From NCBI GenBank assembly GCA_002412555.1, contig DHVH01000185.1, forward strand, positions 1-9,915: a stretch of DNA of 9,915 nucleotides, read 5' to 3'. Below the pieces are notes generated by a model. It ran no database searches, was not told the DNA's origin, and saw nothing but the letters and a program-made list of their open reading frames with translations. Below, piece after piece: positions 1-6,810 of this stretch (the stretch's first letter is position 1; each line of letters begins with the position of its first letter). Made by a program: the position numbers and the translations under genes. The DNA comes from Marinilabiliaceae bacterium UBA5213 (lineage in GTDB: Bacteria; Bacteroidota; Bacteroidia; Bacteroidales; Marinilabiliaceae).

Positions 1-1085
1 GCTTCCTGCGTTTGGTAAATCGGGTCGTTGCTAATATTATAAAGCCTGGTATCCACATCGCTAAACCATATACTTCCCATTTCGCCACCCTTTTCGGCAT
101 GCTCACTATAAACAATAGTACCGCTTAAAATAGCAATGGAATCAATGTTCAAAGTACCCGGGAAATTGTATATCTCATCCTGAAAAGTAGGTCTGTTCAC
201 ATGCAAAAACTGCTCGCGCTTATCCCTAAAGGCCTTCAACTCCAAGCCCCCCATTTCAATGTAAGCAATCGACACATTGCCCGACCGGACAGCTTCAGCC
301 GCCGAAAAATCGTGCACAGATAACTGGCTCACCACCGCATCAAAGCGATCCGTTTCATATTCGTGTCGCCCCGTAAACCCATATTCGCTGTAATTAGGCT
401 GAACGGTAAAAGTATCCACCGTCAGCATGGCCGAGCTTTCAGAGTAGTTTATGCCAACAGCAGAGAGCGTATACAGACTGTCAGCCGTCACCGTTTTAAA
501 CGCCGATGCCTCGATATGGAAGTCACCAATAATGGCCGGCGATATAGAATCCTGTTTCTCCACCAGGATATCCCGCAATTCAAAATTCCCGTCCTGCACC
601 AAAAAAGATTGCGCTGAGGCGCCATCTTTCACATCCACCAACAAGTCCTCAAAAAACAACTTTTCCACCCTTATATTGAGCGGAGAAATGCTCCCGCCTG
701 ACCCATCTTTTTCCTGAACGACATACACCCCTTCCACCCTAACGCCCCTAACACCAATCTCTCTTATGTCAATGTCCTTCCTCAATAAAGCCTTGAAGAT
801 AGAAATCCCTTTGACCGTAAGCGCTTCAACTTCCCCCGACAAAGCCCCTTGTCCCCCCACTTCAGCCTTCGTTCTCACCCTGATATTTTCCAGTGCAATA
901 CCCGCCTGAAAAATAGAAACATCCACCCGCTCAATCTCCACCGCGTACTCCCCCGAATTTTCATCTATCGCCGTCCGAATTTTCCCTTCCAACCATGGTT
1001 CCACCACCACCTTAGTCACAAGCACCACCAACAGCACAAACGCCCCAATGCCCGATAATACCCAAATAATCGTTTTCCTTTTCAT
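1..1085 (-). CDS. AsmA-like membrane-anchored protein, N-terminal part (runs off the left edge)
   Basis: An open frame of 361 codons reads from an ATG at 1085 to the left edge without a stop, so the C-terminal part is outside the window. It opens with a basic MKRK, then one hydrophobic segment (about residues 6-26) typical of an inner-membrane anchor. A long region of alternating hydrophobic and polar residues follows, with repeated phrases about nested beta strands (IRVEKLFFEDLLVDVKDG and similar). This pattern, with no catalytic motif, is typical of AsmA/DUF748-like envelope proteins, which are linked to lipid transport or outer-membrane homeostasis. The start is supported by the signal anchor and a possible promoter just upstream. 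It lies 50 bases behind the serine hydrolase gene on the same strand. The gene call is secure; the family name is a resemblance judged by eye. Confidence 0.72.
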   Translation of the reverse strand, partial: MKRKTIIWVLSGIGAFVLLVVLVTKVVVEPWLEGKIRTAIDENSGEYAVEIERVDVSIFQAGIALENIRVRTKAEVGGQGALSGEVEALTVKGISIFKALLRKDIDIREIGVRGVRVEGVYVVQEKDGSGGSISPLNIRVEKLFFEDLLVDVKDGASAQSFLVQDGNFELRDILVEKQDSISPAIIGDFHIEASAFKTVTADSLYTLSAVGINYSESSAMLTVDTFTVQPNYSEYGFTGRHEYETDRFDAVVSQLSVHDFSAAEAVRSGNVSIAYIEMGGLELKAFRDKREQFLHVNRPTFQDEIYNFPGTLNIDSIAILSGTIVYSEHAEKGGEMGSIWFSDVDTRLYNISNDPIYQTQE

Positions 1086-1092
1086 ACAAGAC

Positions 1093-1124
1093 CCAAGGTA
1101 CCACTATTTGGGTTACTTATGCAA
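1093..1124 (-). promoter_or_regulatory. Possible promoter of the AsmA-like gene
   Basis: Read on the minus strand, TTG (1124-1122) is followed after 21 bases by TACCTTGG (1100-1093), seven of eight matches to the Bacteroidota -7 box TAnnTTTG. It sits about 8 bases before the ATG at 1085, giving a very short leader. The same stretch can form a 6-bp hairpin (ACCCAA at 1091-1096 with TTGGGT at 1108-1113), but no T-run follows it. Read-through from the upstream hydrolase gene is equally possible. Confidence 0.28.
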
Positions 1125-1135
1125 GTGCCCATTAT

Positions 1136-2308
1136 TCACTCCCATGAATCGTTGTAAGCCTCGTAAATAGTACGTTTAAGCGAAGAGTTTTTAAAGGTCA
1201 CACCTTGCGTATTCATAGTCACCACACAGTCGATGCCATTGAGCGGAAACATTTCAATTTGAATCAACACCCCTTGACCCGAGTTCGAAATGCTTCCGTT
1301 TTTGCCGTAATATTTACCATGCAGCTCCATACTACCAATGCCGTTATCCATACCAATGCGATTATCCTTCATGATATCCCGTTGCGCTTTGCTTAATAAA
1401 AGTTCAGAATGCTCAAAGTAAGCATTCACAGCAGCCATTTCAATAGTAGTCATAAAAAACCCACCTCCACCACTTATGGCCGTCCAGTCGCCATAATATA
1501 AGCCACTGCCACTGTTCTGATTGTTCACATTATAGTAAAGCGTACTTACCGTTCTTCCCTCCGGCACGCAGTCGATATTGTTTAAGCCAATGGGTTGAAA
1601 CACATTTTGGAGCATGTAAGCCTGGTAGACAAACTGCGTACTATTATCGCTGTTAAGATCAACGTACGGCCCATTAGGCAAATTGCGCCAAAGAGAAGGA
1701 ATCAGAATTCTAAAAAGGGCAAAATTAACATTCAAATAATTGGGATCTTTACTGTTAACTACTCCTGTTTCAATGCAGGTTTTAATTCCGGCGTAACTCA
1801 GCGTATTGCTAAAATCAGAATTGGTACTTTGCAAGCCCGATGTGTGGGTCAGCAATTCTCTAAAAGTCAGATCATTCACCCCCGGGCCTACATTCCACCA
1901 GCCAGGAGGCAGATAGGGTGCAATTTTATCATCAATGGTTAAATCGTTGGCTTCGAGCAACTGCATCACCGCAATGGCCGTGTAAAATTTTGAAACGCTG
2001 GCCACGTTAATCTTCTTGGTAGTTTTGAAATCAAGTTGTCCATCAACTGCTGTTCGGGCACTTCCAAAAGCCCTGGCCTTGCGCAGTACCCCGTTTTTAC
2101 TGATAGAATAAGACCAACCAATCGGCTCATCATTATTCCAGTTAATATAATTTTCCAGATTCTCGGCAAATTTATCAATATCAGGTTGTGGCAATTCTTG
2201 TTGTAAAATTTTGTTGGGAGAATCTTTCTCGCAAGAGAGGTTGAGCAGACTGAAAGGTATCAGAACCATCATGCCTAATAACAAGGTCTTGTTTTTCATG
2301 GGTTTCAT
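1136..2308 (-). CDS. Lipoprotein serine hydrolase, beta-lactamase class C / PBP4* family
   Basis: A 390-residue protein with the fold signature of class C beta-lactamase-like serine hydrolases (PF00144). Visible motifs in order: a signal peptide ending in lipobox LNLSC with Cys26 as the lipidated residue; SVSK at 104-107 (SxxK, nucleophile Ser104); LTFRELLTHTSGL at 147-159, a hallmark of the family; YLN at 191-193 (YxN); and YGKNG near 334-338 in the place of KTG/HxG. All three catalytic boxes are present, so it is probably active as an esterase, peptidase or D-Ala-D-Ala-type hydrolase. The substrate cannot be read from sequence, and true beta-lactam resistance is not implied. Ser27+ rules are replaced here by Glu27, and the cell location is likely an envelope membrane. 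The start could also be Met4 (2299). No clear promoter was seen upstream. Confidence 0.88.
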   Translation of the reverse strand: MKPMKNKTLLLGMMVLIPFSLLNLSCEKDSPNKILQQELPQPDIDKFAENLENYINWNNDEPIGWSYSISKNGVLRKARAFGSARTAVDGQLDFKTTKKINVASVSKFYTAIAVMQLLEANDLTIDDKIAPYLPPGWWNVGPGVNDLTFRELLTHTSGLQSTNSDFSNTLSYAGIKTCIETGVVNSKDPNYLNVNFALFRILIPSLWRNLPNGPYVDLNSDNSTQFVYQAYMLQNVFQPIGLNNIDCVPEGRTVSTLYYNVNNQNSGSGLYYGDWTAISGGGGFFMTTIEMAAVNAYFEHSELLLSKAQRDIMKDNRIGMDNGIGSMELHGKYYGKNGSISNSGQGVLIQIEMFPLNGIDCVVTMNTQGVTFKNSSLKRTIYEAYNDSWE

Positions 2309-2387
2309 TGATTAAATGGCTATTAATGATCTTATTCTTATTTAGACTAAAAACATATAAATTAACACACCCATTTAAAATTGGTTC

Positions 2388-2398
2388 AATTTGAGCAC
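2388..2398 (+). repeat. Remnant of the module promoter/leader repeat
   Basis: AATTTGAGCAC here is identical to the -7/+1 region of the promoters at 4712-4742 and 6750-6780. The flanking -33 and spacer do not match, and the T of the -7 box is replaced (TTCAATTTG instead of GATAAATTTG). It lies 50 bases upstream of the broken ATPase and may be what remains of that gene's promoter. Between 2309 and 2447 nothing else was recognised. Confidence 0.35.
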
Positions 2399-2447
2399 CG
2401 CTTTTTTTTAAAATAGGTTAATGCGAGTTTGAAACTGGATTTGAAAG

Positions 2448-2949
2448 TTGGGCACATATTTAACATGCAGACACCTGTCTATCGAGCTATTCCCCTTCTC
2501 TTATTCTGAATTTATCCAATTCAAAGCCCTCGAAAATGGAGAAAAAGCAGTTATAGACTATCTCAAAACTGGAGGCATACCTGAATATGTTAAAACAGGC
2601 CTACCTGTTGTACTGCACACCCTTGTAGAAGATCTGTTAATGAGAGTCGTCGCCATCAGAAATTCTGTTTGTGATGTAAGCTCATTACGTCAATTAACAG
2701 CCTTTCTGATAACCAATATAGGTCATCCTATTTCGGCCAATAAATTGTTTGGGATGTTCGATATAAAATCCCCTGCTACATTCTTAGAGTATTTTTCATT
2801 CCTGAAAGATGCCTACCTGCTTGAATTCATCCCAATATTCAATCATTTATTAAAAGTTCAGACCCGTAACCCTTAATCAAAAAGACACCTTTGAAAAAGA
2901 CGGCCTCACCATCATAATGGTCCCTGCCCATGACTTTTTTGAAAAATAA
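2448..2949 (+). pseudogene. Decayed AAA_14/DUF4143 family ATPase
   Basis: Two pieces of one protein family lie here in different frames. Frame one (2448-2876) begins at GTYLTCRHLSIELFPFSYSEF, the post-sensor segment of AAA_14/DUF4143 ATPases (usually TGRH and IELFPFSYSEF), and runs through a winged-helix-like middle to KVQTRNP, then stops. Frame two (about 2866-2949) reads VTLNQKDTFEKDG, then TIIMVPAHDFFEK and a stop, which is the family's usual C-terminal end. Missing are the whole Walker A/Walker B part and the stretch between the two pieces, perhaps around 100 residues. Only a TTG start preceded at once by TGA is available, so no complete protein can be made. The relative at 5573-6742 is intact but divergent, so this was a separate family member. 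The pseudogene call is strong; the missing lengths are estimates. Confidence 0.82.
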
Positions 2950-2950
2950 T

Positions 2951-2973
2951 CCCGTTAGAGCGAGTTGAATTGC
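2951..2973 (+). repeat. Boundary repeat, copy A
   Basis: This 23-base stretch (CCCGTTAG followed by AGCGAG and TTGAATTGC) starts one base after the stop codon of the broken ATPase. It matches the stretch at 4693-4715 in 20 of 23 positions by eye. Related shorter copies lie at 7537, 8457 and 9099. From 2974 to 3020 nothing further was recognised. Confidence 0.5.
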
Positions 2974-3020
2974 TAATTGGAAACTGCCGAAGCCATGTTC
3001 AATCAGGTGGAAGAGAGATT

Positions 3021-4283
3021 TTAATACATAAAGGCATTTCTCATCATTTCCATTTCATTTCTTGAAATTCCTAAATCCCTCGCAATTTGTTCCCACTGCG
3101 CCACATTCTGCTGAATTGTATAGATAATTACATTAACCTCCTTTTCCTTTAAGCGAAAATAAGGGGCTACTTCTTTCACCAAATCTAAATCCAAAGCATT
3201 ATCATTTTCAGAAATATTAAGTTTCAACCCAGTGCCGTTCGGAGTTGGATTGATGTCATAGGCAGGTGATAGTATCCAGCCGGAATCAGTTAACAAGAAT
3301 CCGTGATTGCGTAGGTGGTCGTCCGTATTGGAAATACAAACATTAAACACAATACGGCTCCATAACTTTTTGAGGTCATTATCCACATCTGCCCCATTCT
3401 GCATTATAAATTCCAGCAGCTCTAAATAACTGACCCCATCGTGGTAATCCGTTCCATCAGTATATCCCAGCAGAGTCATTGCAGAGGCAAAATGAATACG
3501 CTTTCCACCAGTTTGCCTATCAAATCGTTGTGTTAAAAATGTATGTTGGTGGTGCGAAAACTTTTGTATCCTGGATGGTGCCATATCAATTCCAGATTGC
3601 ACGGCCAGTCTATACGCTAACATTTCCCACGCACCCATATCTTGCTGATCATTTTGACTAGGGAATTTAGCTATCCATAAACCACCATCCATATCCTGGA
3701 TATTCGCCTTAGGTCTTGCGCCACCTAAAGAAGATCCCGGTGCCATTAGCATATTGAGCCATTTAAGGTACTCTGGATCATCAGGGGCATTTACCTTCTC
3801 CAGTTGTAAGCTGGCATACTCAAGATCTCGGAGGGCTGCGAAAGGCGGTGCGGCCATTGCTTCATCATCATCTAAAAAGGCGCCATCCAGCTCTGTTTTA
3901 AAACGAAGCCCTCCCATTCGGTTACCATCATAAACACCAAGAAGGTAATCAGATTCTGTTAAAGTTTTAGCGCGCCGATTTTCTTTTCTGGCTATAGCAG
4001 CTTCCTTTCGCATCATTAATACCCGTCCCCAACGATCAGGAGAGGAATCAAGAAAAATACCGAAATTGGATTTCTCATCATTAAGGTACTGAGCCCCTTC
4101 AAATAATTGTAGATCTGGATCAATGATTTGGGCATAATCCGATTGTAACCACCCTTTATCATATTCAAAGGAAAATATTTCTTTCCCTCTTGATGGGTTG
4201 GCATATAAAACCCCCATCAAGAATGGTGGTTCAATTCCATCCCAATGCGCATATACCGCTATTTCGTTTCGCTCCGCTGCCAT
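3021..4283 (-). CDS. hipA: HipA-type serine/threonine kinase toxin
   Basis: A 420-residue HipA-family protein with the kinase fold of type II toxins that phosphorylate a tRNA synthetase (GltX in E. coli) and cause growth arrest or persistence. Visible motifs: N-terminal HipA_N-like region (about 8-130); the P-loop with its regulatory serine, GSSLGGARPK at 183-192; the ATP-binding lysine in IAKFPS (Lys206); FDR at 254-256; catalytic SNTDDHLRNHGF at 318-329 (Asp321); and metal-binding SPAYD at 339-343 (Asp343). All expected kinase residues are present, so it is likely active. The start is fixed by the TAATG junction with hipB: the stop and start share one base, which implies translational coupling. 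The actual substrate in this organism is unknown. It is convergent with the broken ATPase. Confidence 0.93.
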   Translation of the reverse strand: MAAERNEIAVYAHWDGIEPPFLMGVLYANPSRGKEIFSFEYDKGWLQSDYAQIIDPDLQLFEGAQYLNDEKSNFGIFLDSSPDRWGRVLMMRKEAAIARKENRRAKTLTESDYLLGVYDGNRMGGLRFKTELDGAFLDDDEAMAAPPFAALRDLEYASLQLEKVNAPDDPEYLKWLNMLMAPGSSLGGARPKANIQDMDGGLWIAKFPSQNDQQDMGAWEMLAYRLAVQSGIDMAPSRIQKFSHHQHTFLTQRFDRQTGGKRIHFASAMTLLGYTDGTDYHDGVSYLELLEFIMQNGADVDNDLKKLWSRIVFNVCISNTDDHLRNHGFLLTDSGWILSPAYDINPTPNGTGLKLNISENDNALDLDLVKEVAPYFRLKEKEVNVIIYTIQQNVAQWEQIARDLGISRNEMEMMRNAFMY

Positions 4284-4603
4284 TATTTCTTAGTTTTTTT
4301 TGGACCGCGTTCCTTTACGGTGAGATCAGCATCCTGTATTTTTCTACCCAGTATATCATCAGCGGCCAAAAGCAATATATCCCTCTCCAAACCTAATACC
4401 CATAAAACCTGAAGAACAATGCCCAGAGAAACCGCAGGGTTCCCTTTTTCCAGAGAAGAAAGTGTGGGACGTGAAATCCCGGCTCGCTCTGACACCTGAT
4501 TCATTGTCAGTTTCCTGCGTAAGCGCGCCAACTTAATATTTTCCCCTAAAGTTTGTAAAAGCTTCATGCTTTTAGGCAGTAATACAATACTATTCCTCGA
4601 CAT
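4283..4603 (-). CDS. hipB: HipB-type helix-turn-helix antitoxin
   Basis: A 106-residue XRE-family DNA-binding protein placed directly before hipA, the canonical order. The helix-turn-helix lies around residues 33-54 (LTMNQVSERAGISRPTLSSL), followed by LEKGNPAVSL, typical of HipB and Cro/C1-type domains. HipB dimers neutralise HipA and repress their own promoter. The tail is lysine-rich (GPKKTKK). The start at 4603 overlaps one arm of an inverted repeat that may be its operator. An internal Met13 (4567) is an alternative start and would give a more typical length. The stop overlaps the hipA start by one base. Confidence 0.9.
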   Translation of the reverse strand: MSRNSIVLLPKSMKLLQTLGENIKLARLRRKLTMNQVSERAGISRPTLSSLEKGNPAVSLGIVLQVLWVLGLERDILLLAADDILGRKIQDADLTVKERGPKKTKK

Positions 4604-4659
4604 AACGTTAAATATATTTTACAAATATACACAAAAAAGCAAATACTATTTTACGTTAT
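4602..4659 (-). promoter_or_regulatory. hipBA promoter with candidate HipB operators
   Basis: On the minus strand a perfect Bacteroidota -7 box TATATTTG lies at 4629-4622; no good -33 box was seen. It is bracketed by two arms of an inverted repeat: ATAACGTTAAA at 4602-4612, overlapping the start codon, and TTTTACGTTAT at 4649-4659, matching in 10 of 11 positions. Each arm holds a near palindrome (TAACGTTA at 4603-4610, TTACGTTA at 4651-4658) with centres 48 bp apart. The arrangement fits autorepression by two HipB dimers. It differs in sequence from the E. coli HipB site. Confidence 0.5.
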
Positions 4660-4692
4660 TATAAAAGATTTATAATTGACGAGAAAGAAAAC

Positions 4693-4715
4693 CCCCTTAG
4701 CGCGCGTTGAATTGC
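4693..4715 (+). repeat. Boundary repeat, copy B
   Basis: CCCCTTAGCGCGCGTT followed by GAATTGC. It matches copy A at 2951-2973 in 20 of 23 positions, and its last four bases form the -33 region of the promoter at 4712. The 10-base core AGCGCGCGTT recurs exactly at 8457-8466, and CCCCCTTAGCG recurs at 9099-9109. Confidence 0.55.
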
Positions 4716-4742
4716 AAATGGCATCCTTTTTAGATAAATTTG
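4712..4742 (+). promoter_or_regulatory. Promoter cassette 1, drives the first HEPN/NTase pair
   Basis: TTG at 4712-4714, a 20-base spacer, then TAAATTTG at 4735-4742: a full match to the Bacteroidota consensus. The spacer contains GCATCC and TTTTTAGA and is nearly the same as in the promoters at 6750 and 7574. The leader to the ATG at 4774 is about 31 bases and has no clear Shine-Dalgarno sequence. Confidence 0.8.
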
Positions 4743-4773
4743 AGCACTTGAATCGAACCAAAACTATTCCACA

Positions 4774-5175
4774 ATGAATTTAGACATCCGCTGGCAACAA
4801 CGCTTTGAAAACTACGAAAAAGCCTACGGGCGCCTCAACGTGGCACTCATGATTTCCAACCCCTCTGACACTGAGTGTGCCGGTATTATTCAATTCTTTG
4901 AGATTACCATTGAGCTGGCATGGAAAACCCTCAAGGACTTTTTAATATCAGAAGGCTTCGAGATAAAAAGCCCAAGAGAAGCCATAAAAACAGCTTTTCA
5001 GAATGGATATATCAATAATGGAAATACATGGATAGACGCCCTCAACAACAGAAACCTGTCGGTGCATACTTATGACGAAGAAATGGCCATAGAATTAACA
5101 GAAAAAATCAGAGCCCACTATTTCCCACTATTAACATCATTCAAAATATGGGGCGAACAACAAATAAGCCAATAA
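4774..5175 (+). CDS. HEPN-domain protein, HI0074 family (nucleotidyltransferase substrate-binding)
   Basis: A 133-residue protein of the HI0074-type HEPN family, annotated as nucleotidyltransferase substrate-binding proteins. Family phrases: DIRWQQRFENYEKA at 4-17, FEITIELAWKTLKDFL at 42-57, SPREAIKTAFQNGYI at 66-80, and WIDALNNRNLSVHTYDEE at 86-103. The last contains the HEPN RNase-type motif R-x4-H (Arg93, His98), so catalytic residues are present. It is followed by its minimal nucleotidyltransferase, the order seen in HI0074/HI0073. Such pairs are viewed as toxin-antitoxin-like, by analogy with HepT/MntA, where the nucleotidyltransferase modifies and silences the HEPN toxin; whether that applies to this subfamily is inference. 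The head of the gene and its leader are nearly identical to those at 6811. Confidence 0.9.
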   Translation: MNLDIRWQQRFENYEKAYGRLNVALMISNPSDTECAGIIQFFEITIELAWKTLKDFLISEGFEIKSPREAIKTAFQNGYINNGNTWIDALNNRNLSVHTYDEEMAIELTEKIRAHYFPLLTSFKIWGEQQISQ

Positions 5176-5483
5176 GCATTCCGGGCATAGAGAACCACCA
5201 CATGGACCTCATTTTAAAATCCCTGAAACAATTCCCCGAAATTGAAACGGCCATCCTTTTTGGCTCCCGGGCCATGGGCAATTACAGACCTGGCTCTGAT
5301 ATTGATTTGGCCATTAAGGGCAGCCAAATAAACCAAGCCACATGTTCTGAACTCTCAGGCCTACTCAATGAAGAACTTCCCCTCGCATGGTACTTTGACA
5401 TCATACCGTTTGAGACCATACAAAACAGTAGTTTAACAGACCACATCAACCGTGTAGGTATCGAAATTTACACAAACACATAA
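5148..5483 (+). CDS. Minimal nucleotidyltransferase (MNT), HI0073-like
   Basis: A small nucleotidyltransferase of the DNA-polymerase-beta superfamily and likely partner of the HEPN gene just before it. The catalytic signature GSRAMGNYRPGSDID at 39-53 fits GS-x10-D-x-D (Asp51, Asp53), and a third acidic residue is likely Asp84 in WYFDIIPF. The start is uncertain. The ATG at 5148 overlaps the HEPN gene by 28 bases. The next ATG (5202, giving 93 residues) starts 26 bases after its stop. Similarity with the homologue at 7224 reaches upstream of Met19 (GIENHHMDLILKSLKQFPEIE against GLSDKNLKSIIDALKLHPEIE), which favours the longer form. Proposed role: nucleotidylation of the HEPN partner as antitoxin, by analogy with MntA. 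Confidence 0.85.
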   Translation: MGRTTNKPISIPGIENHHMDLILKSLKQFPEIETAILFGSRAMGNYRPGSDIDLAIKGSQINQATCSELSGLLNEELPLAWYFDIIPFETIQNSSLTDHINRVGIEIYTNT

Positions 5484-5488
5484 ATAAT

Positions 5489-5508
5489 TTGCACAACCAA
5501 TAGTGCAA
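5489..5508 (+). terminator. Possible hairpin after the first HEPN/NTase pair
   Basis: TTGCAC at 5489-5494 pairs with GTGCAA at 5503-5508 over an 8-base loop, followed by TTATTTT. The stem is short and A+T-rich and the T-run is interrupted, so it may be a weak terminator or a protein-binding site for the ATPase promoter just downstream. Confidence 0.25.
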
Positions 5509-5523
5509 TTATTTTAAAAAGTG

Positions 5524-5552
5524 TTGATTCTGTTGTGCATTTTGTACCTTTG
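5524..5552 (+). promoter_or_regulatory. Promoter of the intact ATPase gene
   Basis: TACCTTTG at 5545-5552 is a perfect TAnnTTTG -7 box, with TTG at 5524-5526 after an 18-base spacer, slightly short. The leader to the ATG at 5573 is 20 bases. Its sequence is unrelated to the repeated promoter cassette of the neighbouring modules, so the ATPase is likely transcribed on its own. Confidence 0.6.
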
Positions 5553-5572
5553 CTAAATATAACTCCAAAGCC

Positions 5573-6742
5573 ATGAGGACACTTTATCAGAAATTTGAAA
5601 CACTTTTACAAAATACAAGCACCGACTTTAAGCGTTATCTGTACCACGAAGTCGCCTGGGATAGCCGAATGACAGGCATCATTGGTCCCCGTGGTGTTGG
5701 TAAAACAACCATGATTCTGCAATATATCAGCGAGCATTTAGACAGTAAAAGAGCCCTGTATGTATCGGCCGACGACATCTATTTCAGCGATAACAAACTC
5801 CTTGATTTAGCCGACGAGTTCTATAAAAATGCAGGAGAATACCTGTTTATTGATGAAATACATAAATATGGCAATTGGTCCCGGGAATTGAAAAACATAT
5901 ACGATTCCTTTCCCAAGCTAAAAGTCGTATTTACAGGATCCTCGGTATTGGATATACTCAAAGGCACTGCAGATTTAAGCCGTCGTGCCCTTATTTACAA
6001 ACTTCAGGGACTCTCCTTTCGGGAATATTTAAAACTGTATCATCATTTCGATTTTGAAGTCTATTCCTTAAAACAAATCATTGAAAACAAAGCAAAACTC
6101 AAAGGCATAGAACATCCGTTACCATTGTTCAACGACTATTTAAATCGCGGTTACTATCCTTTCGGAATCGAAAATGAAATGCATTTACGTTTGGGACAAA
6201 TCATAGTTCAAACCCTGGAAACAGACATTCCACAATACGCCAATTTAAATATTGGAACCAGTCGAAAACTAAAAAGATTACTTTCCATCATAGCCGAGAG
6301 CGTGCCCTTCAAACCCAATTTTTCAAAAATAGCAGAAATAATTAATGTGAGTCGCAATTCGCTGGACGACTATTTTTCATACATGGAAAAAGCAGGGCTA
6401 ATCGGGCAGCTACGCAACGAAACAAGCGGCATTCGAGGGTTAGCAAAAATTGACAAAGTATATTTAGACAACACAAACATTATATTTAACCTGGTTGGCG
6501 ACCAATCCAATATCGGAAATATAAGAGAAACCTTCTTCTTCAATCAAATGCGGGTAAAGAATGAAGTAATAGCTTCCAGAAACGCAGATTTTGTCATAGA
6601 CCAGTACACCTTCGAAGTTGGCGGCAAAAACAAGCAACAAAGCCAATTAGAAAAAGACGGTCAATCATTTGTAGTAAAAGACGATATAGAATTTGGTTAC
6701 CACAATGTTATACCACTATGGGCTTTTGGATTAAACTACTAA
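5573..6742 (+). CDS. AAA_14/DUF4143 family ATPase
   Basis: A 389-residue P-loop ATPase at the family's usual length. Domains in order: Walker A GPRGVGKTT at 38-46; Walker B YLFIDEIHK at 90-98; sensor-like VVFTGSS at 118-124; the DLSRRA segment and LSFREYLKLY that follow it in this family; a winged-helix-like middle (about 235-285, FSKIAEIINVSRNSLDDYFSYMEKAGLI region); and a C-terminal DUF4143 part with ADFVIDQYTFEVGGKNK near 346-362, which resembles a degenerate PDDEXK nuclease core (D, then E-x-G-x-K). All ATPase motifs are intact. The cellular role of these ATPases is not established; many lie near toxin-antitoxin or defence genes. It sits between two homologous HEPN/NTase pairs. A family relative at 2448 is broken. 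Confidence 0.9.
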   Translation: MRTLYQKFETLLQNTSTDFKRYLYHEVAWDSRMTGIIGPRGVGKTTMILQYISEHLDSKRALYVSADDIYFSDNKLLDLADEFYKNAGEYLFIDEIHKYGNWSRELKNIYDSFPKLKVVFTGSSVLDILKGTADLSRRALIYKLQGLSFREYLKLYHHFDFEVYSLKQIIENKAKLKGIEHPLPLFNDYLNRGYYPFGIENEMHLRLGQIIVQTLETDIPQYANLNIGTSRKLKRLLSIIAESVPFKPNFSKIAEIINVSRNSLDDYFSYMEKAGLIGQLRNETSGIRGLAKIDKVYLDNTNIIFNLVGDQSNIGNIRETFFFNQMRVKNEVIASRNADFVIDQYTFEVGGKNKQQSQLEKDGQSFVVKDDIEFGYHNVIPLWAFGLNY

Positions 6743-6749
6743 CCCAAAA

Positions 6750-6780
6750 TTGCTAAAGGCATCCATTTTTGATAAATTTG
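6750..6780 (+). promoter_or_regulatory. Promoter cassette 2, drives the second HEPN/NTase pair
   Basis: TTG at 6750-6752, a 20-base spacer, TAAATTTG at 6773-6780. It begins 7 bases after the ATPase stop codon. Promoter plus leader match cassette 1 in about 46 of 53 positions by eye, and the similarity continues into the first codons of the HEPN gene. Confidence 0.8.
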
Positions 6781-6810
6781 AGCACTTAAACGGAACCAAA
6801 ACCATCCGCA

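Noticed and set aside
1091..1113. Hairpin ACCCAA/TTGGGT between the two left-hand genes as a terminator
   Set aside because: The stem is only 6 bp with an 11-base loop and no T-run follows on the minus strand.
1595..1942. A 115-codon open frame on the plus strand opposite the serine hydrolase
   Set aside because: It lies wholly antisense to a gene with clear catalytic motifs, has no promoter or family resemblance, and is explained by codon shadowing.
1136..2308. Reading the serine hydrolase as an antibiotic-resistance beta-lactamase
   Set aside because: The motifs define the broad hydrolase fold only; KNG instead of KTG and the lipoprotein anchor are common in non-resistance members.
2980..3024. 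Short open stretch reading ETAEAMFNQVEERF before a stop, perhaps the end of a lost gene
   Set aside because: Too short to assign; no start or other part of the gene is visible nearby.
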